The notes under the pieces: model-generated
The model's input: the letters and a program-made list of their open reading frames with translations, nothing else
Told to the model about the DNA's origin: nothing
The model's database searches: none
Position numbers and translations under genes: made by a program
Origin: Symsagittifera roscoffensis
Lineage: Eukaryota; Xenacoelomorpha; Acoela; Convolutidae
Length of the DNA stretch: 64,000 nt
Reading direction: 5' to 3'
NCBI RefSeq assembly: GCF_963678635.1
Contig: NC_087065.1
Span: forward strand, 15,537,853-15,601,852
Shown here: positions 54,310 through 64,000 of the stretch, piece by piece
Layout of the letters: every line of letters begins with the position of its first letter
Numbering within the stretch: position 1 is the stretch's first letter

Positions 54310-55639
54310 AAAACTCCATTGGTTGCAAGCTTGCGGAGATTTTGTTGCGATAAATTTGTAGTAAAAGTGAATCACATACGCTAAGGAGTGCTTAAGTATT
54401 TGTTGAAAAAATATAAAAAACTGGATAATTATAAAAACATTGATTTATTGAAAGGTTTTACCTAGTAACCATTTTAAAGTTTTCCTTGCTTAGTGATTGT
54501 AAGAGTAATCATAGAATAGTGCGTAGCAGATATTGGGGATTGATTTACTAAGAATTATGGTTTTCTTTTGCTTTTTGGTCTACAATTCAGAAAAAAATTT
54601 GATAGCTGTCCTGGAAAATGTATCTTCTGCTAAATTTTGAAAATTTCAAGATAATAATAATACATCATTCTCAACCAAAAATATACTTCAAAACAGAAAT
54701 TCAGAGTTGAGACAGCAATATAAAATTATCAAGTAGAGAAAATCATTTAAAGACGTTTAGCAAAGGATTCATGGTATTCATTCAGCTTCGGATTGTTGAA
54801 CGTTCGTTGAAAAGATATATTTTTCCATCAAAAATTCAATTTTCAAATAAAATTTTTTGTTCAAATTGGATTAGTTTGATAGATAGAAGATGAAGCAGAA
54901 ACTGAGAAAATGAGATAGAAACTCAATTTAATTCATTAGGAGTTTTGAGATAACTTTACTAAAATTTAGATTATAAACCATATTTTGAGAAAAACTCCAA
55001 CATAAAAAGAGTTAAAGGTTGGTATTTATGTGCAATTCGTTTGAAAAGTTTGATATCCTTTGATATATAAGGTAATCTTTTACGAAAAATCAGATGTTTT
55101 GAGGATATTTTTTGTAAAGTAAACTCAATCCGACATCTTTTGGAAGAAGATACTTGAAGCATAAAGCAAAAATGGCCTTCAAGATCTACATTTCATTACT
55201 TTTTTAAGTATAGAGAGTTTTCTTTTGCTTAATAAAAATCCGAAAATTACACAATTGTTCCAGTTTGCACCTTGATTTCCTTTGCTAAATCAATTTTTTG
55301 AGACGCGCTCTTTTAGAAGTTTTTAGATAATGTAGATGTTAGGAACTAGGTTTCCTTGCGTATTTCCGGAGGTTTTCAGAATATAACTAATAGAGCTGCT
55401 CCTAGTTTGTTCTTAAATTGGAAAATACATTTATATTCTCCTTTTTTACATGTTTTTATTTAATGTTTTAACCAGCACCGATTCTTTCTCACTTCGATAT
55501 TTTTGAGGAGACTTCCCTTTTAAATAAGAAAAAAAACTGTTTAATATTTATTTTGCAAGAAAATCCTTAGTTATTGACCAAAAAATTGTAATTTTGCTGA
55601 AATAATTTACTGTACCTCCTATCAAGGGAACCATGAGGA

Positions 55640-56700
55640 AGACATTTACAATTTTTATTGTAATAATCAGACGGTTTCAGTTCTAAGTTCATCTTTACCA
55701 GCAAATTGTTCATTCAATTGATACTATTTTCCTCCTAAATTCTCCAGTTCTGACTAAATTTTGTTGCAAAGTGTGTTCAATAGTGAAAACATGCAATAAG
55801 CAGAATGCAGGAATAACCTTAAAACATAGAGCATTTCTACAAAAAATCATAAAAAATGACTATTTTTCCAGAAAAGTGATAGATATTTATACCAAAAGTT
55901 GTATTTTTGCTTAAATATTTTATAGCAACTAACAAGGGAAACTTGAGGAAGACATTTACAATTTTTATCGTAATAATCAGACGGTATCAGTTCTAACTTC
56001 ATCTTTGCCAGCAAATTGTTCGTTCAATTGATACTTTTTCCTCCTAATTTCTACAGTTCTGACTAAATTTTTTGCAAAGTGTGTTCAATAGCGAAAACAT
56101 TCAATAAGCAGAAAGCAGGAAAAACCTTAAAACATAGAGCATTTCTACAGAAAATCATGAAAAAATTACTACTTTTCCAGAAAAGTGATAGATATTCATA
56201 CCAAAAGTAGTGTTTTTGCTTAAATAATTACTGTAGCTTCTAACAAGGGAAACTTGAGGAAGACATTTACAATTTTTATTGTAATAATCAGACGGTATCA
56301 GTTCTAATTTCATCTTTGCCAGCAAATTGTTCGTTCAATTGATACCATTTCCCTCCTTAATTCTCCAGTTCTGACTAAATTTTCTTGCAAAATGTGTTCA
56401 ATAGCGAAAACATGCATTAAGCAGAAAGCAGGAATAACCTTAAAACATAGAGAATTTCTACAGAAAATCATAAAAAAATGACTATTTTCCAGAAAAGTGA
56501 GAGATATTTATCCCAAAAGTTGTATTTTTGCTTAAATAGTTTACTGTAGCACCTAACAAGGGAAACTTGAGGCAGACATTTACAATTTTTATCATAATAA
56601 TCAGACGGTATCAGTTCTAATTTCATCTCTGCTAGCAAATTGTTCGTTCGATTGATACTATTTTCTCCCTAAATTCTCCAGTTCTGACTTAATTTTCTTG
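55640..56700 (-). repeat. 311-bp tandem repeat, four occurrences (right arm)
   Basis: CATTTACAATTTTTAT starts at 55643, 55953, 56264 and 56577, giving units of 310-313 bp. The left arm has two occurrences, which accounts for most of the length difference between the arms. Confidence 0.8.
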
Positions 56701-58009
56701 CAAAGTGTGTTAAATAGTGGAATCATGTATTAAGCAGAAAGTAAGAATAACCTTCAAGAATAGACCATTTCTACGGAAAATTGTGAAATTATGTTGCAGA
56801 AGCAACAGAGAGATAATCATCAGTTATGAAGAAGATTTTGGTGAAATTGAGCAAATATCGAATGAATTTTTAAGAAAAATTTATCTCGTTTTTAGTCAAT
56901 TTTAGCTATTAACTGTTCATTTTTCATCATTGATCTGAGATTCTGTACTATTAAGGTGAATAACTTCTCTGAATTTGTAATTTTTGTACAAATTTGGGTT
57001 AATCATTGAGCAAAAATCTAGAAATTTTCTGGAATATTGCTCTTAATGTTCATTTGTATTGAGAGTCCTATTTCAATTCTCCCTGAATTGGACAAAAAGT
57101 TAGTTAAATATCCAATTAAAAGATTGTAAATGGAAAATTTTTGATAAATTTGAATAACTTTTATTTTACTTTCTTAAAAATTACGGTTATTTTCACTATC
57201 TTCCACAAGTTTCAATTTTGATTCAGCTTTTATGAGCTTTCTTGTTAATGTTGAGAGCATTATATAACCCGCTTTGTTACTCAAATAATGCTTAAATTTA
57301 TCGTATTTCAATTTTTGGGGAGAAAAATTTGGAAAATTTCATATGTCTATTCAAAGTTTTGTATCAGTGTCTCAACATGATGCCAATTGAAATACAATTT
57401 TAGCTTAATTTTAAACTCTAAACGTATTTACTTTTTATTCAATTAGATCAGAAGCTACAAAAAACTAGCCAAAATCTTGATATTTTTGCAGTTCTTTCCA
57501 AAAATTTGCAGTTTGTTCCAAAAAATTTGAAATGTTTGCAATTTTTTCAGAACTTGAATTTTTTCCAAAAACTTTGAAATTTTGGCAGTTTTCTCCAAAA
57601 ACTTGAAATTTTTGCAATTTTTTCCAAAAACTTGAAAATTTTTTAAGGTTTCATTAGGTTTCAGCATAGTTTAAGCTAGATTGAGTACAGTTTCAAAAAT
57701 AGGATCATATAGTAAATAGTTATTAATAAATAGTTATTGATAAAATAGTTATTAGGTCAAATTGTATCAAATCATATCGTGTTTTGAAGTTTTTTGAAAA
57801 AATATCAATTTTTTTTATAAGCATTTCCAAATTTTTGCACATCTTACCATGGACTTACCATGAACCAATAAATATATTCTCTTCATTGCACATTCTACAT
57901 GTAACACTCAAGAATTACATAACGCATGCCGAGATTTTTGCAAAAAAAACTAGACATTTTCACGCAAAATCCAAAAATTACCGTTTTTCTTACTAATTTC
58001 TTACCATCA

Positions 58010-58338
58010 CACTGAAACCTTACCATACCCTATCTTAAAACATTGAGAAATCTATTCCCTATGTTAATACAAGGAATTTCTAATCCTTTTACATAGGGAT
58101 ATCTATACACTATCTTAATAAATGGGAAATCTAAACACTATCTTAAAACATGGTAAGATCGGGCGCCAAAAATTTTTCTGAAACTTACCATCTGAAACCT
58201 CGTATCTTAATACATTGGCAAACCTATTCCCTATCCTAATACATTGGGAAATCTATAGCCTATCTTAATACATAGGGTCCTGACCGGATATTCTATAGCC
58301 TATGTTAATACATGGGGGTCAGCACCCCCCCCCCCCCC
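58010..58338 (-). promoter_or_regulatory. terminal C-run and subterminal repeat cluster, right
   Basis: Mirror of 42808-43130: CTATCTTAATACAT-type words end in a run of 14 C (58325-58338), then GCTGAACTGCCCC. Confidence 0.65.
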
Positions 58339-58364
58339 GCTGAACTGCCCCAACATATAATACT

Positions 58365-58370
58365 GGGTCT
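58365..58370. repeat. target-site duplication GGGTCT, right
   Basis: Matches 42776-42781. Beyond it, element B integrase sequence resumes. Confidence 0.75.
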
Positions 58371-59390
58371 ATTGCTCACGATACATGGACGACTGGGATA
58401 GGCACCTGCCGCAGGTGATGGGCGCTTACAATATCACCGAACACTCCACCATGGGAATAAGCCCTCACATGATGTTAACAGGCCACGAGAAGGCCCTCCC
58501 ATTAACTTTCTTCTATCCTGAGTACGAGGGTAAGAGAACAGCACCACAAACGTACGTACGTGACGTGATCAGGAGGCAGCAGGAACTCAATGATCTGTGC
58601 AGGAGAAACCCTCAGCAGGCTCAAGTCAGGCAGAAAAGGAGGTTTGACAAGAGGACCGCTGATGCAAAAGCCTACTCAGTTGGGGACTATTTCTGGGTGT
58701 TCCACGAAACTGTTCCTCCAAACAGGACCAAAAATTACTGAAAAAATGGCGTGGCACATTTCAAATAACTGAACTGCACCAGGGTGGCCATTTTTATCGG
58801 TTGAGCACCGGACGAGCAGCTCATTACGAGAATATTTAATCACATAACGACTCATCGACCCGGCCTGCAAGCTGAATGAGAGAGACACACGCGACAAAAA
58901 CGACGGGAATTAAGTAGTGGATGACTGTGATCTGCCACTTGACCTGGAAGTAATCGAACGAGTGGAGGTTGATGACGAAACCCTACCATATACCGAAGAG
59001 GACTCGGACTACCGGGAGCAGACCGAAGTTGATAAAGGAGTAGAGCCTGACTTTCCCTTCACCATGGAGACGCTCCAGGGCAAGAAGGGAAGGAATAAAA
59101 AGAATTACAAACCGTATGGGGAAGACTTTGTCGTGGACAGGATTGTGTTGAACAACGTGGCGGACTCGATAGTGGGTCATAACGAAATAGTGGTGTCACA
59201 GGAGATTGACCTGATTAACGACATAGACCAGGACTGGATCGACTACCCCTCAGAGCAGGAAGTGGAATTCGAGCCTGAGGTGGAGCAGATGCATCAGAAA
59301 GAGTTAACAAACCTACGAGGGCTCGATTAGCTCCATGATATACCAGCAGTTCCCAGGGAGACAATCCTGACGATTCAGGATATCGACCAA
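58371..59390 (+). pseudogene. pol: pol remnant of element B, integrase C-terminus and acidic tail
   Basis: Matches 12305-13375 of element A: YMDDWDRHLPQVM near 58382, the conserved segment around LTGHEKALPLTFF, and the GPF region with drift. The acidic ORF at 59066-59330 is homologous to 13045-13368. Confidence 0.82.
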
Positions 59391-59493
59391 ACTAGCATCA
59401 ATTATAGCAGTCACGACAACACCGAGTCCAACTGGGTCGCTCCAGATGGTCCCTTACGTGTTCCCGCATCCAACCTCGATCTGCTCGATTCTA

Positions 59494-59537
59494 GGCGATC
59501 GACGGGGACGTCGATGGGATATTTCTGTCCGGGGAGT
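59494..59537 (+). promoter_or_regulatory. internal PPT-like block of element B
   Basis: Same order of words as 13463-13502 and 23998-24037 of element A, ending TGTCCGGGGAGT. It is well preserved although its neighbourhood is decayed. Confidence 0.5.
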
Positions 59538-60519
59538 GAAGGTAGGACTCACGTACACCGAAATTTTATGATCAAAAATTGAAATTGGCAAAAGAAACAG
59601 GAGAACTAGAAACTGAGGGTGAAAAAGCTAAGAAACCGCTTTTTTGACAAATTTTTGAATCATATTTCGATTTACCGAAGCACTACTCAAACAACATCAT
59701 TGTCATAGACAGTGATTTCATACTCACGAAACGTACATGCGCTATAGCGATAACCGCCGATGTAAATTTCAAAACAGCACTTGCGGCCGACTTTAAGCGA
59801 GATTACAAGAGAATCGAACTTTTATGGAAACAGAGGCATCACAGGTACCAGGAAAACACTTTTGATTCTTGGTAACTAAGGCCACTGACAGACAACACGT
59901 GAATCACGAGAGCTTACTGCTGACACTAATTTGACTCACGGACTTCCTAGTTGAGAGGAGAGTGACCTCGCTCTCCTTGCCGGTCTATGATCCCAATACT
60001 ACATGTAATATTTTCGAAAACGGAAAAAGGTGTACTTACTTGAAAATTTTTATCTGAGCATATGCTAGAGCCACATTTAGTGCTAATAGATAGTGTTAGA
60101 TTTAATTTTTAGGCTTTAGAATTAGGTTTCAGGATACTTATTGGGTACTAGCTTTTTATGTAATAGTGTTGATGTATGACATTTGTATTTTATGTTATTG
60201 TTAGCTTACGTTTTATGTACTGTTTATGTTATGGTAATCTCGAACACTCCAGGCCAAAAGGTGGCAGCGTTCAATTATATTACCTTGACAAGATCGCAGG
60301 TGGACAATGCACCTTGTTGCTAGCTTTTAAACTAAAAACAAAACGAACAAAACACTGACTGTTTTTAAAAGGAAAGAATGAAGTGTTGATGTTATAATGA
60401 GATAGCTGGCAAGATTATTCTAAGTCGTGACTTGTCTTTTAGATTGTGATTGATCGTACGATTGTTTATTGAAGTTGAATTGAAATCAAAGAAATCAAAT
60501 AGAACATACACGAAGAAGA
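59538..60519 (+). other. element B region between pol and extra module
   Basis: Matches 13503-14445 of element A: remains of the small ITDSDFIL-type ORF (about 59690-59870), then T/G-rich sequence, the hairpin at 60298-60314 and the splice-like site ending at 60442. Confidence 0.5.
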
Positions 60520-61434
60520 ATGAGCGACACTACTGACCTAGAGGATTTTATTTTAGAAAGACTAGGAACGACTCTAGACGAGGTGTATCAGCGGTTGATT
60601 GTTTGTAATTTTGGAATGGAAGAACCGGAGTTGGCGATGTTCACCGTCGCACTCCTTGATGTTATTGAAGAGAAGGCCGTGGGACCGCCCCACATAAATA
60701 ATGTTAATGCTGGCTTCGGCGAGTCCGGTACCGCCGAGCGGAGCAGGAATCGACTCATGAGCCAGGTCTAGGCGAACAGATATTATAGGCTGAGAGAAAT
60801 GCCAATGCCAATACGCTCCAGTTCCTCAGCGCAGCCTCTATTCGGATAAAAAAAAGCTCACTCGATGAACCGGCTCCATCGCATTCTGTGGACTCACCAA
60901 CCGCAGCTCTACCATCAAAGAAGGTGACAATGAACGAGATCGAAATACAGATGACGGTTACTAGTGAAACTCTTGAAAAAAGGGACAAAGACTGTGAAGA
61001 AATGTGCGCCGGGTTTGACGAGTACAAGGAGAAGGCGAAAAATTGTGATGAATGGAAGAGAAAGTACGACGAGTTACAGATTATCTTCAAGAAGGAGGAG
61101 ATCAAGCACCTGAAGGAGCACTACAATACGAGAGTGGGGAAGTTGTCACCAGAAGTCCTGGCAATGATGAGTCCCATTACGTCGACCTGAGGCTCAAGAG
61201 CCCCGCAACGAATGAGCTCGCCTTCATGAGAAATACGATACCTGATACCTCAGAGGTACCTACCTGGCACCTCAGTTTCAGGAGAAGCTCGAGCAGGTGG
61301 CCAGAGCTACGATACAGGAGATGCTCCGCGGAAGGTGCAGAAGCTTGGGTAGGATCGTTCCTTCTTAGCATGCAGGCCAGTCACCCGTCAGGAAAGAAAA
61401 AAATATATATCTCACAGAACCGGCCGGTCCGGTA
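60520..61434 (+). pseudogene. coiled-coil ORF X1 remnant of element B
   Basis: MSDTTDLEDFILERLGTTLDEVYQRL aligns with the start of the 333-aa ORF of element A. The coiled coil is readable at 60888-61190. Broken. Confidence 0.7.
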
Positions 61435-64000
61435 ATGAGTGGAGCCAAAGCGAGGTCGCGAGTGATCGACATCCGAAAGGATCTCAACACCCGAAGGAAC
61501 TTCGTGCAAGTTGCCGCAGAACAGTCGAGGGCGTGCCTGAATGGTATATCCTGGAACCCGGCGACGATCTACCAGCCGGTGCCAACTGGCAGCCAACACC
61601 TGGTCGTAGGTGACAGCTTGGTGAGGGATCTGAAAGATATCCTCGTGGTGGGGCAGACCGCTCTAATCTCCTTTGGCGGAGCCTCAGTGGCTCAAGTGAT
61701 TAAAATGATAGAGCTGCAGAACGACGGTGGATACGCTAACCCTGATGATTGCGACGAACGACGTTTCGAGGAATCCTTTCACCCCTGAGGCGAAGTGGAA
61801 AACGTTACTGATCTGTCTCTTCAACGAAATGAAGGAGAAGTATTGGCCGAGTATTGCGGTCTTGGGTACCATCCATCTTAATCCGGGCGCCGGATAACCA
61901 GTGGCCGACTACATGAATGGGAACGTAACTCAGTGGAGCGTGATGATCAGACATCTGACTGCAGAGAATCTTAATGAACTCCGGTTGATGGACGTCGAAA
62001 ATGCACTGAGAATGCTGGACCACGGCGCCTTGACGAGAGATAATATACACTTCAATACCCAACCGGGGATACAAAGGATAAACGACGCATTTCAAACAAG
62101 GATAGAAAAAATGGAAGCTGAGCTGTGGAAAAAGGTCAACCCGGGGGCACGAGGTAGCCCTGCCGGCAGGTCTCATGTACCTCAGCCATTAGCGAAATGT
62201 CTGGGACCTCTAGCCACAGAGGCAAACGTGGTGCAGCCCACTCCAAGCTCTGACGAGAGAGAGAGAGAGAGAGAGGTTGGGGACCGCTCCCGCTCCACGA
62301 GGTCGATCCTTGGAGATGATTGGGACGAACGACGTTTCGAGGAATCCTTTCACCCCTGATGCGAAGAGGGAATCGTTCCTGATCTGTCTCCTCAACGAAC
62401 TAAAGGAGAAGTATAGACCGAGGATTGTGGTCTTGGGTACCATCCCTCTTAATCCGGACGCCGGATCAAGAAGGATGATCCCCCAAGCAACTACGAGCAC
62501 CGCGACCCAACCTACAAGGACGCCAACGGCTCAAAGGATCTATCAGCGGCAAGCATATCCTGCGGCGGTGAGTGATACGAGCAAGGTCAGTGAGTTGCTA
62601 AGGAATAGACCAGACCCCAGCCGCTGGGTCAATATAAAGTAGACATGGCGATTAAATTGAACTTGAAGAAGTTGACCTCTCTTGCGGACGCGAAGAAAAT
62701 GCTCAACGGGCACGACCCTACGGTATCCAGTTTATACCGGATAGCGTGCGTGGACTGGTTTTTGACCGATGAGGAGCAATTAAGTTCGCCGCTACCCTGC
62801 GATTGACAAATCTGGTTGGTTTGCCCAGAGACAACACCATGGAACCACTGAATACGAGGTCATTGACGTACGTCCGTCATCAGGTGAGAGAAGGAGCTCC
62901 GCCAAACAGTAAAGGGAAGTTTCTAGTGGAGAACAAACCCAACAACAGGCACCACAAGATGTGCGGACAGTTCACTATACCCCCGGGACAGTCCGCGGGC
63001 GAGTATTCGAGGGATTACCCTAGAGTCATTTCTGTGGAAGGCGACGAGAGAAGGTACGCGCATCTGGAGTCACCAAAGGGAGACAGCCTGTTTGCAGCCT
63101 ATGATCCTCAAGAAATGAAGCTGGAAAATCTTCATAGTGGCCAGCTCCGACTATCTGTATACTCCCCGCTCGCTCATTTGGCCGGATGTGATGTTCCTCA
63201 CAGCTCCCAATTTGGATTGGGGACTCTTGAATGCTCTCATCGACGGATCTACCCCAAGTTCGGAGGCTGTGGGGGAGGCGATCATGACACTTCTCTCTGC
63301 CATGACGGAAGCCGAGAAGTCAACACGGCAATGTTTTGCGAGGCAACTGGTCAAAGTTATCTGCGTGCTGTCTCCTGGCTATGCCTCGCTACCCGAACCG
63401 CTGCAATTCGTGTACGCCATGGTCGTCCTGTTGGCGGAGGGACGATTTGATGTAATGATATCTGCACCGAACGAAAAGTGGATCCCAGACTTTACTATCC
63501 TTTCCGATAAGATCTCCCTTCGATATGGTTGGACATCTCGAACGCGATTCAAGGATTCAAGGATCATAGCACGACGCGTGTCGTATTGGATGAGGGGTTG
63601 TGACTGGATGTTTCCAATTTTTGCCGGCTGTTGAAAATGAGGCCAGGAGTGGGCGATGAACACCGGTTAGTACAACGATTAGCAAACAACTTGTGGTTCC
63701 GACAGACGGACTACGTGAGGTACGAACAAGAGGACTTGGTGAGGAGAAGCGCCCTCTCAACAGAAGAAGACCTTAAGGCTAAGGCTTTGACGACAAAGCC
63801 TCACACCAACCCTTGGTTGTATCTGTCACCTCGACTGTGTGCGTTTGGGCAAGATGCCTTTGATGGTGCTCCAGCAGTAGTGAGAGAGATCCACCAGTAA
63901 TTGAAGAAGATATTAGACGCAAAAGAACGGGTAGGAGCGACGATGTTGCAACTGATGCAGCAAATCAGCATCATGTCCTTGGACCGGTTCGACAAAATGA
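61435..64000 (+). pseudogene. SGNH-domain ORF X2 remnant of element B, cut by the window end
   Basis: Homologous to 15490-18060 of element A. VVGDSLVRDL (block I) reads near 61604, DNIHFN near 62038, and the second-domain SSDYLYTPRSL near 63140. A segment of about 145 bp around block III is present twice (about 61745-61893 and 62315-62463), with a (GA)n run (62251-62273) between. Broken. Confidence 0.75.

Larger units (their letters stand above)
42782..58364. mobile_element. 15.6-kb element with ~5-kb terminal inverted repeats, type unassigned (Polinton-like ends)
   Basis: Both ends read AGTA(G/T)TATA(G/T)GTTGGGGCAG inward and are bounded by the 6-bp duplication GGGTCT. The arms are 42782-47376 and 53115-58364. 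The 5.7-kb centre holds several small ORFs. A 6-bp duplication, AG ends and a 15-20 kb size are Polinton/Maverick traits. However, I recognise no protein-primed polymerase, integrase, ATPase, protease or capsid gene. It may be a non-autonomous or remodelled relative, or a separate class. It sits in the decayed element B, so it is younger than B. Confidence 0.8.
53115..58364 (-). repeat. right terminal inverted repeat
   Basis: Mirror of 42782-47376. It begins in the middle of a coding sequence: 53131-53237 repeats the last 35 codons of the gene at 47253-47681 without its start. Confidence 0.85.
28627..64000 (+). mobile_element. LTR retrotransposon B, decayed second copy of the element A family, runs off the window
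   Basis: It begins TGTGCCATTCTGCC at 28627 and is colinear with element A: LTR, leader, gag, zinc knuckles, protease, RT, RNase H, integrase, acidic ORF, PPT-like block, coiled-coil ORF and SGNH ORF. It is cut off within the 1166-aa homologue. It is heavily broken (dozens of changes) and interrupted by a LINE in its 5' LTR and by a 15.6-kb inverted-repeat element in its integrase. No 3' LTR is in view, so its age cannot be read from LTRs, but the decay says it is much older than A. Confidence 0.92.

Noticed and set aside
42782-58364. Large palindrome as an assembly artefact
   Set aside because: The arms differ in tandem-unit number, run length and scattered bases, and a clean 6-bp target duplication flanks the whole.
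42782-58364. Helitron or mariner-type transposon
   Set aside because: Helitrons lack inverted repeats and duplications; mariner duplicates TA. Neither fits GGGTCT and 5-kb arms.

Overview
The window is almost wholly nested mobile DNA in an AT-rich invertebrate genome. I favour a nematode of the Caenorhabditis type. The reasons are the look of the gag/pol proteins, a GATA-factor site of the ELT-2 kind in the LTR, and a nematode-style splice site; this is inference from sequence feel, not a database match. I see no convincing host gene, tRNA, rRNA or CRISPR array.

Layout. (1) 1-353 and 28181-28626 are older flanking DNA. It was split by a CR1/Jockey-group LINE (354-907 plus 24923-28180), which is bounded by a direct repeat of about 131 bp (222-353 and 28181-28310). 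(2) A young, very large Ty3/gypsy-type LTR retrotransposon, element A (908-24922, 24.0 kb, 885-bp LTRs differing at about 15 positions by eye), sits inside ORF1 of that LINE. After a 3-kb structured leader and a standard gag-PR-RT-RNase H-IN order, A carries an extra module of about 10 kb with three long ORFs. These are a coiled-coil protein of 333 aa, an 1166-aa protein with an SGNH/GDSL-hydrolase domain and a second degenerate SGNH-like domain, and an orphan protein of 1411 aa. (3) A second, older and much more decayed copy of the same family, element B, starts at 28627 and runs off the window end at 64000. Its 5' LTR is split by a second LINE type with an R2-like C-terminus, whose last 1.5 kb is tandemly duplicated (about 28840-32250). 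Its integrase region is split by a 15.6-kb element with terminal inverted repeats (42782-58364).

The inverted-repeat element has a 6-bp target duplication (GGGTCT), ends beginning AGTA, and inverted repeats of about 4.6 and 5.25 kb. Near each end lie a G-run and a cluster of short repeats. The arms also carry arrays of CCAAT boxes and a two-exon zinc-finger gene. The 5.7-kb centre encodes several small unrecognised proteins that seem to share a beta-strand/Trp-helix pattern resembling PC4/Sub1 single-stranded-DNA-binding proteins. Its ends recall Polintons, but I can recognise no polymerase, integrase, ATPase or capsid gene. It is the least explained object here, together with the three-ORF module of elements A and B.

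Order of events inferred from nesting and decay: LINE insertion (its duplication has about 6 differences in 131 bp), then element A inside it. Independently, element B inserted, followed by the R2-like LINE and the inverted-repeat element inside B.
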